From a virus, in the IMG/VR virus record IMGVR_UViG_3300032282_001699, positions 1 through 44,493 of that record: a stretch of DNA of 44,493 bases; one strand, written 5' to 3'. How positions within the stretch are numbered: the stretch's first letter is position 1; each line of letters begins with the position of its first letter. Below the pieces are notes generated by a model. That model was not told the DNA's origin. It worked only from the letters and a program-made list of their open reading frames with translations, and did not search any database. Below are positions 35,001-43,124 of this stretch, piece by piece. The position numbers were made by a program, and so were the translations under genes.

Positions 35001-38000
35001 GGAATGGTTGGCGGAAAAGTAAATGTTGTAAGAGTTCCAGCCGATAAAGTATATAATTTTAATAAAGATGTTTTAGGATTATTTGATGAGGCTAAGAAAA
35101 ACTCAGAGGCTCATTCAAAAGGCCAAGCATTTTCTCCTAATAGACAAGCCGATTTTATTGCTCAATTAGCAGCTAAGAACGGTTTTGATATGGTTGTCGC
35201 CAAGTGGGGTAATGGGTACCGTGCTGAGTCTCCTAAGGCTCTTCCTATCGATGCAGCGTTGACCAAGCAGATGCGAACTAACGGAAGTTTATCAACTGCC
35301 GCTGTAGATGATAAATTAAACCAAGACATATACAATGCAGCTGCATCTAAAGCTAATGGCAATAGTGAGAAATACAGAAGCGCATTTTATGGGATAAAAG
35401 ATATTACCGCTAAAGACATTATGGAGCATCCTATTTTGTCAAGAGGTATTCCTAAAAAGTTAGCAGATAAATATAATGGTGGGGAAATTAAATCTAAGCA
35501 AAGCTTAAAGGCTGGAGACAAGGTTAAAATAGAAGGGGTAAGTGTAACAATACCTAATGAAGCACAGCAGGATTTATTAAAACAAGAAAGAACTGCAAAG
35601 AGTTACTTTGATGAAAAGGTAAGGTTAATGGAACCTTCTCCATTGTCAAAAGAAGAGATTAAGTCTATTTTAAATAGAGATGATATAGCTATACTTACGG
35701 GAACAAACCCTGATGGGAATGCTGTTGCCGATAATACTAATAATCTATTAAATAAAAAAGCAGAGGATTGGCTTAAAAGAAATGGGTATACATACCATCA
35801 GGTTACTGGGAAGTACGGACAGACAGAGTCATCGTTTCTTGTAGAGGGGATGACAGGTAATGTAGCCTTAGAGTTTGCTAAAATATTCAAGCAAGACAGT
35901 GTCCTTCAATCTGAAGGGTTAATATATAGGGAAGGTACTATAGAAAAAAGAATCGCTGATGGTGATGCCTTTGGTCTTGATGTAACAGAGCCAGATGCTG
36001 ACTATGTAAGCGCAATAAAGACCAAAACTGGTGAGGTTATAGGGTTTCAATTTGGTATCGACTTAGGTAACAAGGTGCAATATGAAATTAAATCTAAACA
36101 GTCTAAAACTGAGGATGCGTTGAAGATTAATAGCATTGAAGATACATACGAAAAATATCACGTAGCTCCTGAATCAGGACATACAAAAATAGATGTCACA
36201 GGAAGCGAGCCGATAAAAAAAGGAGAAACATTTGGAACGGTAACCTATTCTAATAAAGAAGAAGGAGATGTTGTAGTGGATTCTTTTTCTATTAATGATA
36301 TTGATAAATTATCAAAATCGAGTTCAGGATTTATAACAACCGCAATAAACCTTGGAAGAGGATTTATTTATTCTAAACCATCCCCGAAGGAAATAACTGA
36401 ACAATTATTCGTTAAGGGGAAAAAATACAAAACCCTTTCCGATGAAAACAAAGCAAAAGTAGATAAGGAAAGGGCAAAACAAACCACTAAGTTTAATTTG
36501 CCTTGGTCAAATAAAAAAGCAGGGAAAAACCTTTCTGACTATGTAGAGAGATACAGAGACAAGAGACCTAGCGAAAATAAAATAGCCGATGAATTATTTA
36601 AAAAGGGTATAGTTAAGGGAGTAAAATACAAAGAACTTTCTGTAGAAGACAAAGCAAAGGTAAGAGCCGAGAGGAAGGAACAAAGCAAGTCAATAAAGGT
36701 TGAACCAAAGCCATCCGATTATTACGATGTAGTTAAAAAGAAATCAAAGGATATAATAAATTCTTTTAAGGAAGAGGTGAAAAATAATCTTCGTGCGTTA
36801 TATAATAATGTATCTGAAGATTTTAAAGAAACATCAAGACAGTGGTATGATGGAGCAAATAGATTAGCACAGGGTATATCAAAGTCATATGGAATATCCC
36901 TTGAGCAATCTGCTGGTATACTTGCCGCTTTAAGCCCTAAGAATAATTGGTTTAATAATATATCTGCTGCGGAGAGAGTTATACGTGCTTGGGCAGACCA
37001 TCAAAACACTACTGTCACTAAAGAGATGGTTGCTCGTACTATTGCTTACATGGAACGCAATGGGGACGCTCCGTTTGCAAAAGATATCAGAGCTGCATTT
37101 GCTAAAACAAAAGGACGGTCAATATCTGAATTAACAAAGGAATATAAAAAAACAGGTGCCCCCGAGATGTTAGAAGCTATTGGCATCACGATGAGAATAA
37201 TCGACCAATCTGAGTACAGCCCAACAGTTTATTCTGTGTCACCCGAAGGGTTTATTGATGGTAAGTATGGTGTGATTGGTTGGTCAGGTGGAGCAGCATT
37301 ATCAAATGCGGTAAGTATGCTCATTGACCCAAGTATGAAAAACATAAGTTCAAGACTTGGTAATGGGAATAAAGTTCGTAACTTCTATGGGAACATCATA
37401 GACCCTCAGAACGCTGAATTTTTAACTGCTGACACTCATGCATTTGCGGCTGGACTAATGTTACCTTCATCCGCAAACGATGCTCAAGAATTTGGTATTT
37501 TTGATGGAGGAATGTCTGTGGAATATGCAATTTTTAAAGATGCATACACAGAAATTGCAAAAGAATTTGGTATCTTGCCAAGAGAATTACAATCAATAAC
37601 ATGGGAAGCTGTAAGAGGCAGTATTAATACCGACAATAGAACACCTTCTATGGTGAAGGACATAAATAAAATATCTGAAGAATTACTAAATAATGGAGAA
37701 TCAAATGAAAACAGAACAAATGAAATACTCAAAAAATACCCAATCAAATTCTCAAAGGGAGAATGGTCTAACAAACGAGGAATCGTGGCTCAAGCAACAG
37801 TTCTTGGGGGCGATGAGGCTTTACAGCAAACAACCGACACAGGAAGAGGCACTACAGTACTTGGAAACTTACGAGGGCAAAATGCCAAAGTGGGTAGCAG
37901 AACTTCCACAGTAGGCAGTAATGAAATTAAATCTAAGCAGTCTAAAACTGAGGATGCTAAGTCTGCATACGAAACTAAACTTGAGGAGAACTTAGAACAG

Positions 38001-41000
38001 CTAAGAGATGCTTATGGCAATGCAAGAAAGGCTGATACTGGTGTAAGAAAAATAAAAGAAGATAGCCCTACAAGCGTAGGAAACTTTATAAAAAGATTAA
38101 TCAACGGAGCAACGCCTGAAGCAGCTGCTGAAGCAAAAGCTAAGTTGGTAGAGATGCAGCGTAAGTATCGTAAAGAGAAAGCTGAAATGAGAGCAATGTT
38201 GCCAAGAGAAAGAGGGGTTAATTTTGTAATCGAAAAGATAAGCAGAGCAGTAAGGAATGGTGATATAACACAAGATGAAGCAGATTTAGCTATTGACCTT
38301 TTAAGAAAATCACCTAGTTTATTTGGCGACTTAGCTATTAGTATTACAAGTGGGAATAAAAAAGCTAATGGCGATGGTATTCAAGGGTGGTATCGTGCCG
38401 CAGATGAGTTAGTAAAAATATTCAAGAACCCTAAAGACCCACTAACGGTTACCCATGAACTACTTCACCACACAGAAAGATTTCTTCCACAAGAAGTAAG
38501 AGATGGAATTATAAAAGAATGGCATGCACAAGTACAAAGACAGGCCGCTGATATTGCTAGTAAGCTAAAAACAGAAACAGACACTGACACTAGACAGCAA
38601 CTAACACAGGCATTGCTTTACTTAGGTCTAGCAGAAGCAAGACAGTTAGAGCCAGACTTTTTCAATGCCATGGCTATGGAGAACATAATGAAGAAGTACT
38701 TAGCTGACCATACAGACAGTAATGGTAACTTCAACAAAGGTCTTGGTGACTCTTGGTATCAATTATACAATCCTTCTGAATGGTGGGCGGTTAATGCAAG
38801 TAAAATTTTTAGCGATGCAAAAAATAAACCAGCGTTAAAAACTTGGACAGATAAAGCAAAGGCATTTTATAATTATTTAATTGACAGTATAAAGAAAGTA
38901 TTTAAAGGCAATCCAATAGCTAACGTAGAGAAAGGTCTAAAAGCAATACTAGAAGGAAATACTCTTGAAAACATGGAAGGGAATATGCTTGCCGACTCAA
39001 AACAATCGTTAAACATTAAACAAAAAGAAAGTTTTGAAGAAAGAAATCAAATCAAATCTAAGCAATCAAGAGTATCTGATATCCTAAACGATACATTTAA
39101 CCAAGAGGCTAAGAAGACAAAAATAGATAAACTAGACATAAAAGCATTAGCTAAGAAAGTTGTTGATATAGTTAAGTCTAGTAAACTATATACACAAACA
39201 GATGATATCGAAAGAGACAATGCAATTATTGACTTCTTAAAGAGTAAGGGTATTGTTCAGAAGAGGGTCATTGAGCCTAGAAATAAAAACATAATTTCTG
39301 TAAACGAAGTTACGGCATTAAAAGACCAGATAAGACTAGAGATAAAGGCTGCCAATGATGGAGCTAAGTCTATTGAAGACGCAGTTAAAAAAATTGGAGA
39401 AATAATAAAAGGTTTAGCTAAAGGGAAGAAGATATCTGTAACATCTGCAAAGGCGTTGATTAATAAGTTCAGCAACATGAACACGGCTAATAAAGACTCT
39501 GTAAAGAACGTGTTAGACTATGCCGAAAAGATATTCAACGATGCAGAGTACGCAGACAAGGTATCCCAAGTAAGGGCTTTAAATTCATTGATGAGGAGGG
39601 TTAAAAACAATGACAAGATACCTTCTCCAACTAGGTCAATAGGTGTTAGCTTTGCTAAAATAAACCCAGAGGCTGTGTCTGACATTGATGCACACTTAGA
39701 AGCCGCAAAGAAAATAAAGGATGCCTTAGTTGGGGTAATTGAAAATGGTTTAAGGTTAAGGAAGGCTATAGATGTAAAAGAGATGCTGAACTATCTTGAC
39801 AAAGTTAGTGCAGAACAAGAAACCTATGACGAAAAAAATCCTACTGTAACTAGAGTCGTAGAGCAGCTAGATGAGAAAAAAGCTTTAGAGTACTTAGAAA
39901 ATGAGCATGCTAGTTTATTACAGGTTGTAAAATCTATATACCCTAGTGCTGTTCTAACAGATGCTGAGTTAGCCCAACTGAAAAACTTCTTGAAGATACC
40001 TTTAAGCGACTTTGAGACTATGGAGGAGAAGATAGCGGCAGTAGAAGCACTTGACCACTTTGCAGTTAATGGTGATATGGGTAAGATACCATTCCTTTTA
40101 AACAACCAGCAGGTAAATGCAAATATCAAAAAAGGGGTAGAAGTAATATTGCCTAAACTTAAATCAGTTAGTCTAATGTGGTTTAGTGAACAGAAAGCTA
40201 AGATAAGAGGTTGGGTTTATAATAAATTCCTGTATGGTAATACTATTGATTATAATAAGGAACTAGCATACTTCATGAATCAATCTATTAGAAGAATAGA
40301 TAATCTAATTGGTAATTTAAAAACTTATGAGGTATTTGACAATACGTTTAAGGCGATGGCTAGTGGGTATTCAAAATACATATTTAAAATAAAGTCAATG
40401 GATGCTGATGTTATTTTCCAAAAAGTATTAGCGTCATTCAGGGGTGATATGGAGAAAGCAGTGAAGCATTGCTATAAGATGACAATGTATAAATTACAAT
40501 TAGAGTATGAATCTAACATTGGTAATAAGGAAGTAATACCTGCAATTAAACATCTTAACGAAACATTAAACTATGGAAATTTAACTGCAAAAGATAAAGC
40601 CAATTTAGAACAATTAATTAAAGATTTTTCTACAATAGATGCGACTACTGGGGAACAGAATATAGATACAACTAAAATATGGGATAGTTTTAATAAAGTA
40701 GAAAAACAAGCAGCTGTATCACTTGCTGAAAACTATGCAAAGCTAACCCCATACGCTCAGCATGTTGCGGTATCTCTTAGAAATGTTTCATTTAATCCAA
40801 GAGCAAATTACATGATGTTAAATGTCGTAAGTACTGGTCAATCTTTATCTGCTTTACCTCCAAGTGCTTCACAGGTTCTAACAGGTAGAGGGTCTACTGA
40901 AGCCCAGACTATTAACCCAAGAGACGGTAACCCTCATCCAATTTCTCTTGACCCGTATAATACATTCAATACTGCGAATAGAGATATTATGATGGACTAT

Positions 41001-42941
41001 TGTTTATTAAATCCAATTAAAACTGTTGAGGCTATATTTGAGAAGTTAGTAGAAGATACAGCTGGGGATAAGCAAGCTAATGATGTTGCACTGTCACTAG
41101 CGTTTATATTTGACGAAATAACACAGTCTGTCATAAATAGAAGCATTGTAAATTCAGATAAGATAACAGATGGTATCATTAGTTATATAAAGAAAATAGG
41201 GGCTAGATATATGCTTTCTAGGCCAACAAAAGCCACAGGGGAGTTCTCTGGGAACTTATCGTATGCTATTACTAGGTATGGCGAAAATCTAATTGAAGGA
41301 ATGAAAAATAATTCCCTTCAGAGAAACTTTAAGTTGACAACAGTAATGGAAGTATTAAACAGTTATAGTCTTGATAGATTGTATCCACATAAAGGTGAGT
41401 CTGGAGCATTCTTAGACCCTAATAGCTTTGATATAGATGTAAGAGATAAGAAGCACTTTATTGATGGATTTAGTAATGTTGCGCAAATAGCATATTATAA
41501 TTCTTTATTGAAGGCACAAAAAGGCGGAGAGTCTATTTCTGATGCATTGATGTCAGTCCCAGATTTATCTATTGGTAGATTTGCTTGGGAAGGAACATTT
41601 AGATTAACATTTAAGAAAGAGACTGGATTGGATATCGATATGGATAAAATAGCAGCAAAAGATTATGATTATTTAGAGAAATATAAAGATGAATTAGAGA
41701 AAGCTACAACAGAAGCCGACAGAGTTGTTGCAGAGATTGCTAATACAAGAAACCCATTTGTAGGTATTGCTAAAGAGGGCGCTTGGAGAGGAAAGATGTC
41801 AGAAATATTAATAATTAATAACTATATGACATCATTTACAAAAACAGAAAATCAAAATGGTATTGATGCGGCTTATGCAGTAGCCTATGGTGGTAAAATA
41901 AGTAGAATTGATGGCATTAGAACAATAGCAGCAATACTAGTTCGTAGTGGGGTGTATAATGTTGTAAAATATAAAGCTCAGTTAGCTTTATTAGCTATAG
42001 GATATGGACTTCTTAATGCTGTAACGGGAGGTAGTGATTCTGAAGAAAGACGTAGAAGAAGAGCTAAAGGGATATTAAAATATAATACAGTTGAGAATCC
42101 TAAAATTCAAGGAAGTATTACAGGCATAAAGGATGCTATTACTATGGGTAACGCTATACAAACATACGATAGTGCATGGTTAAAAAAGGCAAATCAATAT
42201 GTAGCTCCAGAAGAATCAGCTTCACATTCATTTATGAAAGGCATGGCTCAGGCAGGAGCAGGTATTATATTAGGAAGAAGTTCTGGAGGATTTTATAATA
42301 GCTTAGTTACTGCTCCACTTGTTGAATACGCTAATGAAAAGTATATACATCCAGCAATATCATCTGACCCTTACAATAAGTATAGAGATGGTATAATGTA
42401 CTCAAAAGTATATGACCCTAATAGACAAGACCCAGAACTTAATTTTATAGTAGATAACTCTGGAGCATTTCAGCCATTCATGAGAGCCTCAATATCAGCA
42501 GTAAGAACTTTTTATGATAGGTATGGTAGTGAGCTTGCTAAAGTTGAGAAGAAAATAGAAGACCACGAGAGGGGGGTATTGATGAGTAGAGAAGATGCAT
42601 CAAGAGCTAAGTATGATGAATTGGTTAAAAGAAGAGATGCCTTGAAAGAAAAAGAAAAATCAATGAAAAGCATGACTTTGAAAAATATAATTGTCGGTGT
42701 AGGTACATCAACTGGAATATTACCAGCTGGGAAAGATATTGATTTTGTTGGAGATAAGATTCTTAAAGATGAATCAGTGCCGAAAGATTGGAATGAAATA
42801 GTAGAGAAGTTTAAGGAGTCACGAAACTATGATGAGGGGACAATGAATCGTAGAAATAGAAACTACAAAGACATGGTTCTCCCAGAAGTATATCAAAAAC
42901 ATGTATCACAAGGATACCCAATACCAGCGAAGAAGCCTTAG
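29079..42941 (+). CDS. Giant 4,620-residue polyvalent protein, probably virion-packaged and ejected
   Basis: One uninterrupted frame covering about a third of the window. Seen in order: tandem 30-residue repeats (about 242-331); hydrophobic/amphipathic helices (about 960-1040 and 1120-1220); HExxH module 1, VVHEAAHAIL (His1770, Glu1771, His1774); an ART-like segment FHYG (about 1934-1937) with YTANYYY; a DUF3293-like part ILTGTNPDGN (about 2205); an HhH-GPD-like part with LAALSPKNNW (about 2613), TADTHAFAAG (Asp2785) and LPRELQSITWEAVRG (about 2833); HExxH module 2, THELLHHTER (His3126, Glu3127, His3130); and a long helical C-terminus resembling large polyvalent-protein-associated domains, with a hydrophobic segment (QLALLAIGYGLLNAV). 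Linkers EIKSKQS separate modules. Function of the whole is unknown; effector activity in the host is inferred. Confidence 0.88.
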   Translation: MELQDGNSAPKGSTKHNESDVLLYNKLTSELPDLKIAPVKNADEIDDNNFSFLQYKKAKSNFADMPDVALPTDITPAHMAVVAKAAGISYFNNLVDNVKDDKDVKKRGFKKLTYTDVINPDDESYLEQKNADIISEKATKLGKSVGIDYMEAIPTAGTQQKNPLAYTNYGQLNQINERLTEKANNKNLAIVNSKIKKINASLPKEERMQELTSFKEYESQEPIIKEKAKRADLLNTKKSNDIFLKGVNEAAKKSGIRQFVDIADYNKNYEPETLKNINKEAKENGTREYTSLEDYNKNFEKETLKSINDKAKKNGTREYTSLEEYNKSVSVKIAPKKIVYSREEQKKQIVKAGKASGTIPKWVSDEDAVKMLSKYEGNFTPAQVAGVAQTARTFNENITKKEAARKLTKPVPSLSETLQFGFASVNPINIKAPIPPAQTIAPKRVYSEEDVNMAFLESGRLSGVIPKGLSNKDALKLIAEKRLQLDPKTKDIISEAVVTSKEKRKEIATASHEEILNNAAFRTQELLSADTPTQNLYKQSREGKVADIINRIQSGLQGEVGNETVSEAEWKYLKEVAPKAAESLWKEINPNNSNKLSDVIAVYKDKEKAYKVTSANSRAKSIFAALPQDWLDENGQISDASLLEKHKEFNDNYAQSLIALEEKYPMQYAMIKTADGMQNRPIGRGYEYAAEKRELEDKRAQVNNIIAEANGIMFVRQVDKTTGKQKNALLSPDVIGEKIFKLQSPDLYKVYVKGGKTDRGTKEEIKRLGINALYASNDKNAIELASVDERKLNETSLDLENDTYNRIGAEVYKQGSWVKYIGTRRRDIDELDKIVEQLPYQNRKMWYGKLRAIEESQTFGTNIPMGGALNSAVYGFGKTAASTVNTLSGAVGFRTDSDIANDALAGQDNKYSVVGETKTAQKIKSQLEYKLSNKEQLTYSELQDLENAKNLLGTKTFTSKFTDKGFELIGQVTFQGLVARGLGGLSAGALGEIGLLSEAGLISEEAAIVAGSGEFGTAMSGATTIGEIGVSKTTLDTLANAYVAYASSLDQAKQEAVLLMPDSKAKQEIYANVVGLLNAATAHLFPEQKLFDPLKKELSATITNIVNDLSASKLSKEALSGYVKKALLASKAFGIAVIKNNQKESAEEVAGQIGTSIALAILAPDKFNNKEEFDKVLDTYVQTTVDGTLLSLFAGGKEYFSNVVGIPLLSKVGTDENVYNKVIQGINSQVSNKEISEAEGEEKKYIANTIRYIYKKSIPKVAELSPNLKERDIQKYAIVLANEYVVRKKIDTEKDPVIKAKLEAQVKDSEAKREAIIDEKLTTVNNYELVTIEEANKIAKAEADNGQIVITNADGTVTTTPTKTIDGVGTYEFDNKLYVQDKDGNITYENGVMAPIAEQEKVKKEGLFTPQTATTKIADINKELETLTIGQNETKEEIDAKNARKVELQSELKTLEQEVATDAIAKKAAKNGTTVEFETKKADIEKRRKDELSTSDYKKQVGLNFSNGKYQISTFDGEEDSFSQDVELTKEEKNELSKIDADSKADGDSPSIVARKAELSEKIINRLGIYGVTAKSTDVINAKYDKELATLETSVNPAAISALKEVEVLRTEEQKELDTKIENAEQYRVNGKVNRTKLTSDADRKAFDEVYAKYDKLIAPLLEKAKPKIKTKLEALPTGTRASDGEAARKVHAPLFSAAKRALKVLNQLFPSVDIHFHDNNEDFQEVLNVTAGGKPARTTQGNFTYSKDGKTIRIDINLASGATTETVVHEAAHAILFKAFGDTPRLFKYFKNQVARNIGFTKSAKLKKFIRNYEDIEKPEEYLVQLGAILKDGENIEPTVFRRIAEAINKIVFKYTGGKFKPFEDVKKSNDKVRYFASLVNAIKTGDLGSIDINSQSQFRRNQTGGSKQSRGGITATDMKSMTVADNGDLLFFHYGDIKGSKIDARKGTPKAYTTDKRVYTANYYYTNESDREGMVGGKVNVVRVPADKVYNFNKDVLGLFDEAKKNSEAHSKGQAFSPNRQADFIAQLAAKNGFDMVVAKWGNGYRAESPKALPIDAALTKQMRTNGSLSTAAVDDKLNQDIYNAAASKANGNSEKYRSAFYGIKDITAKDIMEHPILSRGIPKKLADKYNGGEIKSKQSLKAGDKVKIEGVSVTIPNEAQQDLLKQERTAKSYFDEKVRLMEPSPLSKEEIKSILNRDDIAILTGTNPDGNAVADNTNNLLNKKAEDWLKRNGYTYHQVTGKYGQTESSFLVEGMTGNVALEFAKIFKQDSVLQSEGLIYREGTIEKRIADGDAFGLDVTEPDADYVSAIKTKTGEVIGFQFGIDLGNKVQYEIKSKQSKTEDALKINSIEDTYEKYHVAPESGHTKIDVTGSEPIKKGETFGTVTYSNKEEGDVVVDSFSINDIDKLSKSSSGFITTAINLGRGFIYSKPSPKEITEQLFVKGKKYKTLSDENKAKVDKERAKQTTKFNLPWSNKKAGKNLSDYVERYRDKRPSENKIADELFKKGIVKGVKYKELSVEDKAKVRAERKEQSKSIKVEPKPSDYYDVVKKKSKDIINSFKEEVKNNLRALYNNVSEDFKETSRQWYDGANRLAQGISKSYGISLEQSAGILAALSPKNNWFNNISAAERVIRAWADHQNTTVTKEMVARTIAYMERNGDAPFAKDIRAAFAKTKGRSISELTKEYKKTGAPEMLEAIGITMRIIDQSEYSPTVYSVSPEGFIDGKYGVIGWSGGAALSNAVSMLIDPSMKNISSRLGNGNKVRNFYGNIIDPQNAEFLTADTHAFAAGLMLPSSANDAQEFGIFDGGMSVEYAIFKDAYTEIAKEFGILPRELQSITWEAVRGSINTDNRTPSMVKDINKISEELLNNGESNENRTNEILKKYPIKFSKGEWSNKRGIVAQATVLGGDEALQQTTDTGRGTTVLGNLRGQNAKVGSRTSTVGSNEIKSKQSKTEDAKSAYETKLEENLEQLRDAYGNARKADTGVRKIKEDSPTSVGNFIKRLINGATPEAAAEAKAKLVEMQRKYRKEKAEMRAMLPRERGVNFVIEKISRAVRNGDITQDEADLAIDLLRKSPSLFGDLAISITSGNKKANGDGIQGWYRAADELVKIFKNPKDPLTVTHELLHHTERFLPQEVRDGIIKEWHAQVQRQAADIASKLKTETDTDTRQQLTQALLYLGLAEARQLEPDFFNAMAMENIMKKYLADHTDSNGNFNKGLGDSWYQLYNPSEWWAVNASKIFSDAKNKPALKTWTDKAKAFYNYLIDSIKKVFKGNPIANVEKGLKAILEGNTLENMEGNMLADSKQSLNIKQKESFEERNQIKSKQSRVSDILNDTFNQEAKKTKIDKLDIKALAKKVVDIVKSSKLYTQTDDIERDNAIIDFLKSKGIVQKRVIEPRNKNIISVNEVTALKDQIRLEIKAANDGAKSIEDAVKKIGEIIKGLAKGKKISVTSAKALINKFSNMNTANKDSVKNVLDYAEKIFNDAEYADKVSQVRALNSLMRRVKNNDKIPSPTRSIGVSFAKINPEAVSDIDAHLEAAKKIKDALVGVIENGLRLRKAIDVKEMLNYLDKVSAEQETYDEKNPTVTRVVEQLDEKKALEYLENEHASLLQVVKSIYPSAVLTDAELAQLKNFLKIPLSDFETMEEKIAAVEALDHFAVNGDMGKIPFLLNNQQVNANIKKGVEVILPKLKSVSLMWFSEQKAKIRGWVYNKFLYGNTIDYNKELAYFMNQSIRRIDNLIGNLKTYEVFDNTFKAMASGYSKYIFKIKSMDADVIFQKVLASFRGDMEKAVKHCYKMTMYKLQLEYESNIGNKEVIPAIKHLNETLNYGNLTAKDKANLEQLIKDFSTIDATTGEQNIDTTKIWDSFNKVEKQAAVSLAENYAKLTPYAQHVAVSLRNVSFNPRANYMMLNVVSTGQSLSALPPSASQVLTGRGSTEAQTINPRDGNPHPISLDPYNTFNTANRDIMMDYCLLNPIKTVEAIFEKLVEDTAGDKQANDVALSLAFIFDEITQSVINRSIVNSDKITDGIISYIKKIGARYMLSRPTKATGEFSGNLSYAITRYGENLIEGMKNNSLQRNFKLTTVMEVLNSYSLDRLYPHKGESGAFLDPNSFDIDVRDKKHFIDGFSNVAQIAYYNSLLKAQKGGESISDALMSVPDLSIGRFAWEGTFRLTFKKETGLDIDMDKIAAKDYDYLEKYKDELEKATTEADRVVAEIANTRNPFVGIAKEGAWRGKMSEILIINNYMTSFTKTENQNGIDAAYAVAYGGKISRIDGIRTIAAILVRSGVYNVVKYKAQLALLAIGYGLLNAVTGGSDSEERRRRRAKGILKYNTVENPKIQGSITGIKDAITMGNAIQTYDSAWLKKANQYVAPEESASHSFMKGMAQAGAGIILGRSSGGFYNSLVTAPLVEYANEKYIHPAISSDPYNKYRDGIMYSKVYDPNRQDPELNFIVDNSGAFQPFMRASISAVRTFYDRYGSELAKVEKKIEDHERGVLMSREDASRAKYDELVKRRDALKEKEKSMKSMTLKNIIVGVGTSTGILPAGKDIDFVGDKILKDESVPKDWNEIVEKFKESRNYDEGTMNRRNRNYKDMVLPEVYQKHVSQGYPIPAKKP
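29802..30071 (+). repeat. Three tandem 90-bp (30-residue) repeats in the giant gene
   Basis: Copies 2 and 3 (29892-29981 and 29982-30071) encode nearly the same unit, with GTREYTSLEDYNK and GTREYTSLEEYNK. Copy 1 (29802-29891) is more diverged, with GIRQFVDIADYNK. Helical units of this type are likely spacer or oligomerisation modules. The decreasing similarity toward the N-terminus suggests recent duplication of the last copy. Confidence 0.85.
36084..36118 (+). repeat. Linker repeat, copy A (EIKSKQSKTEDA)
   Basis: 35 bp that recur at 37923-37957 with a single A/G difference, in the same frame. They encode EIKSKQSKTEDA at residue 2336, on the boundary after the DUF3293-like module. Shorter related copies lie at 35484 (EIKSKQSL, residue 2136) and 39048 (QIKSKQSR, residue 3324). 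Confidence 0.9.
37693..37914 (+). other. Overprinted 73-codon frame inside the giant gene
   Basis: A second + frame with protein-like composition (ENGLTNEESWLKQQFLGAMR ... LQYLETYEGKMPKWVAELPQ) runs from an ATG at 37693 to a TAG at 37912-37914, just before linker copy B. The main frame here is low in hydrophobic core residues and rich in Gly/Thr/Arg (TDTGRGTTVLGNLRGQ). It may be a frameshift scar, an overlapping gene or chance. Confidence 0.3.
37923..37957 (+). repeat. Linker repeat, copy B (EIKSKQSKTEDA)
   Basis: Near-identical partner of 36084-36118, at residue 2949, between the HhH-like module and the region leading to the second HExxH module. The same linker flanks different modules, as expected if modules are exchanged by recombination at it. 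Confidence 0.9.
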
Positions 42942-42952
42942 GGTTTCTTTGC
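42927..42952. terminator. Shared hairpin at the convergent gene ends
   Basis: GCGAAGAAGCC (42927-42937) pairs with GGTTTCTTTGC (42942-42952) around a TTAG loop that contains the stop codons of both converging genes; two pairs are G-U. It lies exactly where rightward and leftward transcription meet and would act as a two-way terminator, though no long T tract follows. Confidence 0.6.
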
Positions 42953-43123
42953 TTGGTACCTCTCTGATAGTATGGATAGTTTCTTTTGTAGGATAGATAT
43001 CGACTTCAGCAATGCCTTGTCGTCTAGGTCTGCCAGTGACTCGTATATGCAGTCAGTGCTTGCGTTAATCTCTGCCATCTCTGCGTTTACCCAGTTGATA
43101 AATTTGTCCATGTGTTTATTCAT
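42938..43123 (-). CDS. Small helical protein at the end of the leftward operon
   Basis: 61 residues; helical and charged (DKFINWVNAEMAEINASTD, then LADLDDKALLKSISILQKKL), ending ERYQAKKP. Its stop overlaps the stop of the giant gene, tail to tail. It follows the previous leftward gene by 1 nt, so it is the last gene of that transcript. No family recognised. Confidence 0.6.
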   Translation of the reverse strand: MNKHMDKFINWVNAEMAEINASTDCIYESLADLDDKALLKSISILQKKLSILSERYQAKKP

Positions 43124-43124
43124 A

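Noticed and set aside
29147-41179. Several minus-strand ORFs opposite the giant gene
   Set aside because: All are short, lack start context and have shadow-type composition.
29079-42941. Giant ORF as a virion RNA polymerase of crAss-like type
   Set aside because: No double-psi barrel catalytic motif (DxDGD or similar) was found in the translation; the visible motifs are HExxH, ART-like and polyvalent-type.
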